NCBI GenBank assembly: GCA_964401385.1
Contig: CAYNYF010000006.1
Location: 11,492-75,491, forward strand
DNA: 64,000 nucleotides
Source of the DNA: CAYNYF01 sp964401385
GTDB lineage: Bacteria; Planctomycetota; Phycisphaerae; SM23-33
Direction of reading: 5' to 3'
Both the position numbers and the translations under genes were made by a program. A model generated the notes under the pieces. It worked only from the letters and a program-made list of their open reading frames with translations. It was not told where the DNA came from and searched no databases. Shown here in pieces: positions 35,832 to 41,161 of the stretch; position 1 is the first letter of the stretch, and the number at the start of each line of letters is the position of its first letter.

Positions 35832-37562
35832 CTACTGCTTTGTTTCCTCGGCCCGGTCGGGCGGCGGGGCCTGCGGGCGGATATTTGTCACCGAGCCGTC
35901 GAAGAAGTCCAGCACGGCCTTGACGGCGGGGTCCTGATTCAGTGCCGTCCGCTCGGCCGTCGACAGCGCCGTGTTCATCGGCTGCGGCGTCGATCGGGCG
36001 GGTGAGTCCACCGGCACGTATTCGCAGCGGACTTCCCGCCCGAAAAGCTTTCCCAGCGCCGAGGTGATCTGCTCGTTCATGCGATCCACGCAGCGGCGGC
36101 GAATCGTCTCGTGGGCCCGGTCATAGCCCAATCGCAGCATGTCTCCCTCGACCGCGAGCACCTGGGCCGGGGCGAGCAGGCCGGAGGGCTGTCCGGCCCG
36201 GTTGCGCGCCAGCGCCGCCACGACCTCGCTCCAGTGCTGCCGGAGGTAGCCTTGCTCCCATTGGGGGTTTTCCAGAGGTGCCTCGGCCGGCGTGGGGATG
36301 TACTCAGCCTCGTGAGCGGCGGGCGCTACCGCCTTTTTTTTTTCGCCGGTCCTGAGCGGCGCCCTGCCGGCAGGGGGCCTCGCCGCCGGGGCGGACCGGG
36401 CGGCCGGTACCGGAGACGAGCCGAGCTGCTCCAGCCGCTCGATGAGGCTGGCCGCGTCGACGAACTTTTCCGCCGCCGCCAGCCGGACCAGCGCCGCCTC
36501 GACCAATCCCCGGCCGGAGGTGAGCCCGCGGAGGCTCCGGGCGGTGTTCTGGCAGATGGTGACGGCCTGCACCAGCGCCGGCAGCGTGAGCTTTTTGGCC
36601 AGGTCCGCTGCCGCCTTCTTCTGCGATTCGGGCAGCTCGATCAGCTCGCTGTCGGGCCCGCAGGCGGCCGCCAGCATCATGTACCGGAACATCTCGCCGA
36701 CGGCCGTGATGGCCGATTCGAGCGAGATGCCGCCGGCGAGCAGCGCGTCCAGCTCTTCCAGGGCCGCGGCCGGGTTGCCGTCGGCGACGGCCGAGACGAT
36801 CGAGGTGGTGCGCTCGTCCGGGGGCGTGCCCAGGACGGCGACGACGTCGGCCTCCCGGACCTTTCCCTCCCCGGCCGCCAGCAGTTGATCCAGCACGCTC
36901 AGCCCGTCGCGCATGGACCCGGCCGCGGCGCGGGCGATGCGGAAGATCGCCCCGCTTTCGACCTTGACCTTCTCGGAGTTGCAGATCTTCTCCAGGTGGG
37001 CGGCGATCAGGGCGGTGGGGATGTTGCGGAAATCGAACCGCTGGCAGCGGGAGAGGATCGTCGCCGGCAGCTTCTCCGGCTCGGTGGTGGAGAAGATGAA
37101 GTACACGTGCGCGGGCGGCTCCTCCAGCGTCTTCAGCAGGGCGTTGAAGGCCTCCCGCGTGAGCATGTGCACCTCGTCGATGTAGTAGATCTTGTAGCGG
37201 CAGCGGGCCGGGCGGTAGATGGCGTTGGAGCGGAGGTCGCGAATCTCCTCGATCCCCCGGTTGGAGGCGCCGTCGATCTCGATGACGTCCATGTCATCGC
37301 CGCGGGCGATCGCCAGGCAGGCGTCGCAGCGGTTGCAGGGGTCGGGGGTCGGCTGCTCGACCGACAGGCAGTTCAGGGCCTTGGCCAAGATGCGGGCCAT
37401 GGTGGTCTTGCCCACGCCGCGCGTGCCGGTGAACAGGAACGCGTGCGCCACCCGCCCCCCGGTGATGGCGTTCTTGAGCGTGGTGGTGATGTGCTCCTGC
37501 CCGACCACCTCGTCGAAGGTGGCGCTGCGGTACTTTCTGGCCAGCACGAGATAGTCGGCCAT
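35832..37562 (-). CDS. dnaX: DNA polymerase III subunits tau/gamma
   Basis: 576 aa from the ATG at 37562 (MADYLVLARKYRSATFDEVVGQ). The AAA+ domain has Walker A GTRGVGKTT (46-54), a zinc module with Cys65, Cys76, Cys79 and Cys82, and Walker B YYIDEVHMLT. Domain III ends near residue 370, then a Pro/Ala linker leads into the tau-specific C-terminal domain. DnaX assembles the clamp loader and links it to polymerase and helicase. A run of ten A at codons 407-410, in the linker, could give a short gamma form. It lies directly downstream of the SRP RNA gene, with ybaB and recR following. Confidence 0.97.
   Translation of the reverse strand: MADYLVLARKYRSATFDEVVGQEHITTTLKNAITGGRVAHAFLFTGTRGVGKTTMARILAKALNCLSVEQPTPDPCNRCDACLAIARGDDMDVIEIDGASNRGIEEIRDLRSNAIYRPARCRYKIYYIDEVHMLTREAFNALLKTLEEPPAHVYFIFSTTEPEKLPATILSRCQRFDFRNIPTALIAAHLEKICNSEKVKVESGAIFRIARAAAGSMRDGLSVLDQLLAAGEGKVREADVVAVLGTPPDERTTSIVSAVADGNPAAALEELDALLAGGISLESAITAVGEMFRYMMLAAACGPDSELIELPESQKKAAADLAKKLTLPALVQAVTICQNTARSLRGLTSGRGLVEAALVRLAAAEKFVDAASLIERLEQLGSSPVPAARSAPAARPPAGRAPLRTGEKKKAVAPAAHEAEYIPTPAEAPLENPQWEQGYLRQHWSEVVAALARNRAGQPSGLLAPAQVLAVEGDMLRLGYDRAHETIRRRCVDRMNEQITSALGKLFGREVRCEYVPVDSPARSTPQPMNTALSTAERTALNQDPAVKAVLDFFDGSVTNIRPQAPPPDRAEETKQ
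36334..36343 (-). other. A10 slippery run in dnaX (predicted gamma/tau switch)
   Basis: The minus-strand coding sequence reads GAA AAA AAA AAG GCG (residues E407-K410). A +1 shift, or loss of one A in the mRNA, gives Arg-Arg-stop (411-residue product). A -1 shift, or gain of one A, gives nine more residues and a stop (419-residue product). Both would end close to the length of known gamma subunits, after AAA+ domain III. Confidence 0.7.
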
Positions 37563-37699
37563 GAATCTCTGCCCTTCTCCGTTTCCTGCCGGATATCGCC
37601 CAGTCGGCGGCCGGCGGTCGCTCCGGGCGCCGTCATTGTCAAAAAATGCCGTGCACTCCGCTTCGATGCGCTCCAACGGGTCCCAACCGACGGACTAGC

Positions 37700-37805
37700 T
37701 CCAGCCAGGCAGCCCTCCGGCACATGCCGAATGCACGCTTATGGCTGCTCCCTTCCGGGTCTGACCAGGTTCACGGCCCGGCATTGCAGAGGACCCAGCC
37801 TTCAT
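37700..37805 (-). ncRNA. ffs: 4.5S / bacterial small SRP RNA
   Basis: The minus strand reads ACCTGGTCAGACCCGGAAGG followed by GAGCAGCC (about 37770-37743), the invariant apical loop and asymmetric internal loop of SRP domain IV that binds Ffh. Flanking GC-rich arms (GCCGGGCC upstream, GTGCCGGAGGG downstream) form the helix. The ends given are approximate, set by loss of pairing. It lies upstream of dnaX, a common neighbour. Confidence 0.92.
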
Positions 37806-38120
37806 CGCCGATCCGCCGGCCGGGGTGGTCCACCAGAGTGAACACCTCGGCGGAGCGTTCAGCCCCGCTATAGCGGATTGCGGGTCATCCCGATTTCTCG
37901 GGAATCAGGGCTCCGCTACCGCCCCGCCTAGCACGGCAAAGACATGATAGACCATGCCGGCGGGCAGAGCAAGGGCGTAGGGCAAGCGAACTGCCGGTGG
38001 ATCGGTTGATCGGTGAATCGGTTCATCAGTTGATCGGTTGATCCCTGCCTGCCGCCGCTTGGGCAGGGGTCGACCGCCCGCAGCGCGGAGAAAATACGGC
38101 GGTGCCGGGCAGCCTAGCCA
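37806..38120. other. Intergenic region upstream of ffs and of accessory operon 2
   Basis: No gene seen. It holds a small hairpin (CCCGATTTCTCGGG near 37889) and the 9-bp repeat block at 38005-38075. The segment CATGATAGACCATGCCGGC near 37942 recurs at about 40180, upstream of the other accessory operon. Confidence 0.5.
38005..38075. repeat. 9-bp-period repeat (GGTTGATC family)
   Basis: Degenerate units GATCGGTTG, ATCGGTGA, ATCGGTTCA, TCAGTTGAT and CGGTTGATC lie head to tail and end in CCTGCCTGCC. The end and unit match the block at 24160-24215. Confidence 0.65.
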
Positions 38121-38189
38121 TTGACGCGCCCGTTCCCTGCGGGGAGAATGCCAGCACCGGCCAAGTGGGGCCGGGGGAAGGGGTCCAGC
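38121..38189 (+). promoter_or_regulatory. Shared promoter / 5' stem-loop / RBS module, copy 2
   Basis: -35 TTGACG (38121-38126), 17-bp spacer, -10 GAGAAT (38144-38149), 7 bp, stem CCGGCC-AAGTGG-GGCCGG (38157-38174), GGGAAGGGGT, 5 nt, ATG at 38190. Same spacings as the modules at 26352-26420 and 40225-40293. Confidence 0.8.
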
Positions 38190-38462
38190 ATGAGTGCTGG
38201 CCTTCGCAGATTTCTTTGCGTGGGGCTGTTCATCCTGGTGTTGACGCTGGGCTGCGGCAAGTCTGAGAAATCGGGCAGGGCCACGCCGACTGCGGATGCC
38301 GCTGGCAGCAAGCCATATGTGCCCAGCATCCTCCGGGACCCGTTCCACGTCTCGTCATGCCGATGGGCGCGGAAGATCAGCACCGAGAATCTTGTGGGCT
38401 ACGACAACAGGGACCAAGCCATTGCCGACGGCCATCGGGCATGTAAGGTGTGCAAGCCATAG
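38190..38462 (+). CDS. Small lipoprotein with Ada-type metal-binding motif
   Basis: 90 aa. A lipoprotein signal (FLCVGLFILVLTLGCGKS) has its lipobox Cys in LTLGC. The C-terminal 40 residues (FHVSSCRWARKI, NLVGYDNRDQAIADGHRACKVCKP) match the Cys4-type metal-binding motif of the Ada N-terminal domain, with Cys in SSC and C-x-x-C plus an upstream His. In small exported proteins this motif is thought to bind zinc; a DNA-repair role is unlikely for a lipoprotein. It is the first gene after the shared leader module. The next gene follows after 8 bp. Confidence 0.7.
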   Translation: MSAGLRRFLCVGLFILVLTLGCGKSEKSGRATPTADAAGSKPYVPSILRDPFHVSSCRWARKISTENLVGYDNRDQAIADGHRACKVCKP

Positions 38463-38470
38463 GGTGACCC

Positions 38471-38851
38471 ATGAAAATCAAACGATGGTTCTTTGGCGCT
38501 GCCGGCCTGCTGAGTGGAGGGACAGCAATTACCATAGGTTGCCTCATTCAATTGGCCGGCATCGGCTTGCATATCTGGGCCGTTGCCATCATAGCGATCC
38601 ACTATGAAAGCGTCTTCCTTGCGGTCGCTGCGATGCTTCTGCCGGTGATCGCAAGCATCTGGGCATGCGTCCTATTCATCTCCCACGGGAACTGGCTCTA
38701 TCCCGGTGTGTGCATTGGCTATATAGGCGCGATCTTGGTGGGGCTTCTCTTCTTCGGGTTGTGCGGACTCGCCATGAAGAAGTCTGCGGAGGATGCGGAG
38801 GACGAACCGGTCGATTCCGGAGGGACCTTGACCCTGTTGGAGGAGGAATGA
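38471..38851 (+). CDS. Small integral membrane protein, function unknown
   Basis: 126 aa with three or four hydrophobic helices (LLSGGTAITIGCLIQLAGIGLHIWAVAIIAI, VFLAVAAMLLPVIASIWACVLFI, GVCIGYIGAILVGLLFFGLCGLAM) and an acidic tail (SAEDAEDEPVDSGG). No family recognised. Codon use is less GC-rich than in the flanking housekeeping genes, which suggests acquisition. It follows the Ada-like lipoprotein gene in the same operon. Confidence 0.6.
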   Translation: MKIKRWFFGAAGLLSGGTAITIGCLIQLAGIGLHIWAVAIIAIHYESVFLAVAAMLLPVIASIWACVLFISHGNWLYPGVCIGYIGAILVGLLFFGLCGLAMKKSAEDAEDEPVDSGGTLTLLEEE

Positions 38852-39030
38852 ACCCGCCTTCAGGAATGCGGGAACTGGAAGGTACGGCATGGGAGACCGC
38901 TATGTTCGTTGAGGCCTGGGGCCACTGGTCCTTGCTCGGGGGTGTCATTCGCATTCTCATCGGCTCCTTTGAGTTGAGCAGCATTGTTGAGCGCCGTGAC
39001 CAGAAACGGCGCTGTGTACCAAGAGGATAG
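38848..39030 (+). CDS. Possible 60-aa ORF overlapping the membrane protein gene
   Basis: An ATG at 38848 overlaps the stop of the previous gene as ATGA, preceded by GAGGAGGA, a good RBS. The 60-aa product (MNPPSGMRELEGTAW...) has one weak hydrophobic stretch and a basic end. No homology recognised. It may be a real coupled small gene or chance. Confidence 0.35.
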   Translation: MNPPSGMRELEGTAWETAMFVEAWGHWSLLGGVIRILIGSFELSSIVERRDQKRRCVPRG

Positions 39031-39086
39031 CATGGCGCGTGACCGGCCCGCCGTTGACAACTCCGAGCGGGCAGGAGATCAGGTTC

Positions 39087-39986
39087 ATGCTCTTTCTGAT
39101 ACTCGGAGCGGTCCTTATCTTGGTTGGGAGCTTTCTTTTTGGCTACTACCTGATGTGGGAGAACTTCCGCCAGCGGGACATGCCCTTCATATTGAGGCCG
39201 ATAGGAGCTTACGGCCCGCATCGTGTTTCCGCCATCTTGGGCGGCTCTCTCTGCGTCGGAGGGATTGCGCTGTTGTTCTGCTTCAAATGGTACGCCGGCC
39301 TGATGGGAGTCGTTGTGGGGTATCTCGCAGTGCAGGCCGTCCACATTGCTTGGCTTAGTTACGTGGAGCGCATCAACTCCCCTTCGCGCAGAAAGGGCCT
39401 GCGGGAGAGCAGAGCAGAAATCGCACTACCCGCGGAGGTGCGTGACAACTTCGCCCGGATGCTTGTCACGGAAGCATTCGCCATTGCTGGAAGATGCCAC
39501 CAATACGTCAGGTCTGAAAAAGCCGGAGACCGTGCGGTGCTGTATGCCCTTGCGCTGAGGTGCTATCTCGCCCTGACGTTCGACTATCTGGACTCCTTTG
39601 GCCTTTCGGCCATCAAACAGGCAGCGATAGAGGAAATACCGCAGGTCATGAGACCCCTGATGAAGTGTCGGCTCTTCATAACGAAATCGTTTCGCATACG
39701 GCAGTTCATCAAGAAGACCCAGGAACTTCAGGTCGTCTTCCCGTTCCCCGAAGACCGCGAAGCCTGTGCGACGATGGTTCGGCATTACCTTGAAAGCTAC
39801 GGCTGGACCAAGTATCGAGAAGCGTCGACGTTCTTCACAGGTGAGCTCTTTGATGCAGAGTTGGTTGATGAGCTACTGGACCATGTTGCCAGGACGCATT
39901 CGCTGCTGGAGGAACTTGTTAACCAATTCGGTGCGTCCACTGCTCGCGGAGAGGAGAAGCAACAGATGAGGAACCGCATAAGCTAG
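39087..39986 (+). CDS. Membrane-anchored protein of unknown function
   Basis: 299 aa from the ATG at 39087, which has AGGAG 9 nt upstream. Two or three helices lie in the first 90 residues (MLFLILGAVLILVGSFLFGYYLM, ISAILGG-type segment, YAGLMGVVVGYLAVQAVHIAWL). A helical cytoplasmic domain of about 200 residues follows, including DNFARMLVTEAFAIAGRCHQYV and YLALTFDYLDSFGLSAIKQAAIEEI. No family recognised. Lower-GC codon use than the flanks. It is the last gene of the operon starting at 38190. Confidence 0.55.
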   Translation: MLFLILGAVLILVGSFLFGYYLMWENFRQRDMPFILRPIGAYGPHRVSAILGGSLCVGGIALLFCFKWYAGLMGVVVGYLAVQAVHIAWLSYVERINSPSRRKGLRESRAEIALPAEVRDNFARMLVTEAFAIAGRCHQYVRSEKAGDRAVLYALALRCYLALTFDYLDSFGLSAIKQAAIEEIPQVMRPLMKCRLFITKSFRIRQFIKKTQELQVVFPFPEDREACATMVRHYLESYGWTKYREASTFFTGELFDAELVDELLDHVARTHSLLEELVNQFGASTARGEEKQQMRNRIS

Positions 39987-40224
39987 TGGGTCTACCTGTG
40001 GTAGGCGCGGGCTCCGGAAAAATCCGGGTGATTTTGCGGGGGACGGGGCAAGCGCGCGACGAGCTGCCTCACCGACCAAGTTGGGGTTGCCTCGGCTAAC
40101 CTGCCGTGAGATGGAATCTTACGCGGCAGGCGATACCTTTATTTACCTCCTGTAGGCCCCTGCCTGGCACAGAAGCAACATGATAGACCATGCCGGCAGG
40201 CAGAGCAAGCCCTACGCTTGGCCA
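39987..40224. other. Intergenic region before the toxin-antitoxin locus
   Basis: No gene seen. Near 40180 it repeats CATGATAGACCATGCCGGCAGGCAGAGCAAG in near-identical form to about 37942. Confidence 0.45.
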
Positions 40225-40293
40225 TTGACGCGACTGCTCCCGGAGGGCAGAATGCCAGCACCGGCCAACTGGGGCCGGGGGAAGGGGTCTGGC
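40225..40293 (+). promoter_or_regulatory. Shared promoter / 5' stem-loop / RBS module, copy 3
   Basis: -35 TTGACG (40225-40230), 17-bp spacer, -10 CAGAAT (40248-40253), 7 bp, stem CCGGCC-AACTGG-GGCCGG (40261-40278), GGGAAGGGGT, 5 nt, ATG at 40294. Copies 2 and 3 also share sequence upstream (GCCATTGACGCG) and in the first codons (ATGASTGCYGGC). Confidence 0.8.
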
Positions 40294-40422
40294 ATGACTG
40301 CCGGCGTGATCGCATTGATGGGAGCCGCAAGCGGCTGGAGCGATTTCAAACGCAGACTAGAGCTGTCATTGCCGAAGTACCCACTCGTGCGCTTGTTGGG
40401 ACAGGCAGAGCTGGCCGGCTAA
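40294..40422 (+). CDS. 42-aa ORF upstream of the RelE-like toxin
   Basis: Short frame starting MTAGVIALMGAASGWSDFKR. It begins exactly where the shared leader module predicts and ends 9 bp before the toxin start. It has no clear antitoxin DNA-binding motif. It could be a leader peptide, a truncated antitoxin remnant or a genuine small gene. Its position and the strong SD support translation. Confidence 0.45.
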   Translation: MTAGVIALMGAASGWSDFKRRLELSLPKYPLVRLLGQAELAG

Positions 40423-40431
40423 CGGTGGATT

Positions 40432-40752
40432 GTGGTCTACACCATTAAAATGCATCCGCAGGCACGGGCCGAGTTAGCGGCGCTCCAGCGGAGGTTCCAG
40501 CGGCAGGTCGACCGCAAGATCATCAGCCTGGCCACCAACCCCCGCCCACGGAAAGCAACGCGGCTGACGGGAACGAAGCTGAAGGGGCTATGGAAACTTC
40601 GGAGTGGCGATTACAGGATTATCTATCAGATTCGGGAAACCGCTATCGTTGTGCTCGTCCTTAAGATCGGCGACCGGAAAGATGTGTACAAGAGCCTACA
40701 GCAGCTTATCAGTCGAGCCCGAGCTCCGCTCGAATCTGGTCATAAGGAATAG
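40432..40752 (+). CDS. RelE/ParE-family type II toxin
   Basis: 106 aa, GTG start at 40432. The protein opens VYTIKMHPQARAELAAL, has NPRPRKATRLTG, and carries GDYRIIYQI then VLVLKIGDRKDVY near the C-terminus. These are the typical RelE/ParE superfamily fold blocks. RelE members cleave mRNA on the ribosome; ParE members poison gyrase. The subtype is not decided here. It follows the 42-aa ORF by 9 bp. Its last 44 bp overlap the 3' end of the antitoxin gene, which is on the opposite strand. Confidence 0.85.
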   Translation: MVYTIKMHPQARAELAALQRRFQRQVDRKIISLATNPRPRKATRLTGTKLKGLWKLRSGDYRIIYQIRETAIVVLVLKIGDRKDVYKSLQQLISRARAPLESGHKE

Positions 40753-40960
40753 GCTTTTGCCCATTGGAAAGGCGACGGTAGGCGTCGGCCAGATCAATCT
40801 TGTCCTCAAGCAATTCAAGAAGCTTGGCATCTTCGGCCGGGACGAGCGCCACTACGTCTTTGCCCTGCCGGCGCAAGACAATCCGTTCTCCGTGATGAGC
40901 AACGCGGTCAACTGAGTCGGACCAGTTGTTTCTGGCGTCGGTTACATTCATGGTGGCCAT
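40709..40960 (-). CDS. Phd/YefM-family antitoxin
   Basis: 83 aa. MNVTDARNNWSDSVDRV and ERIVLRRQGKDVVALVPAED are the Phd/YefM N-terminal DNA-binding fold. The C-terminal tail (LADAYRRLSNGQKPIPYDQIRAELGLD) would be the toxin-neutralising part. Antitoxins of this family normally sit upstream of RelE-type toxins in one operon. Here the gene runs convergent to the toxin with a 44-bp 3' overlap. A second start at 40951 is possible. A strong palindrome just upstream probably serves autoregulation. Confidence 0.85.
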   Translation of the reverse strand: MATMNVTDARNNWSDSVDRVAHHGERIVLRRQGKDVVALVPAEDAKLLELLEDKIDLADAYRRLSNGQKPIPYDQIRAELGLD

Positions 40961-40976
40961 CGCGACACCTCTTACG

Positions 40977-41009
40977 TGTACAGAATGTACGTTCCGTGCA
41001 TTCTGTACA
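40977..41009. promoter_or_regulatory. Palindromic operator upstream of the antitoxin
   Basis: TGTACAGAATG (40977-40987) and CATTCTGTACA (40999-41009) are perfect 11-bp inverted arms around an 11-bp centre, 16 bp upstream of the antitoxin ATG. This fits a binding site for the Phd/YefM dimer controlling its own promoter. Confidence 0.75.
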
Positions 41010-41100
41010 TATTATCGGTTCCGCTAACCATCGTGTCAACTGGATTCCCAAGAAATCATCGCAAAACAGCCGATTGCCTTAGCCGTAGGGCAGGCGGGTT

Positions 41101-41128
41101 CTCACGCACAGGGTGAGGTTCTGCGTGC
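41101..41128 (-). terminator. Hairpin downstream of the 817-aa gene
   Basis: CACGCACAG and CTGCGTGCG flank a short loop about 40-60 bp past the stop codon at 41162 (minus direction). No long T tract was seen, so terminator function is uncertain. Confidence 0.35.
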
Positions 41129-41161
41129 GGGCCATCGGTGAAGGGCCGGCAGCCCTACGCG

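Noticed and set aside
37806..38120. tRNA or other structured RNA next to ffs
   Set aside because: No cloverleaf or anticodon arm found; only a short hairpin and 9-bp repeats.
40709..40752. Frameshift or mis-annotation explaining the convergent toxin-antitoxin overlap
   Set aside because: Both genes have intact family motifs, plausible starts and their own upstream signals, so the overlap appears real.
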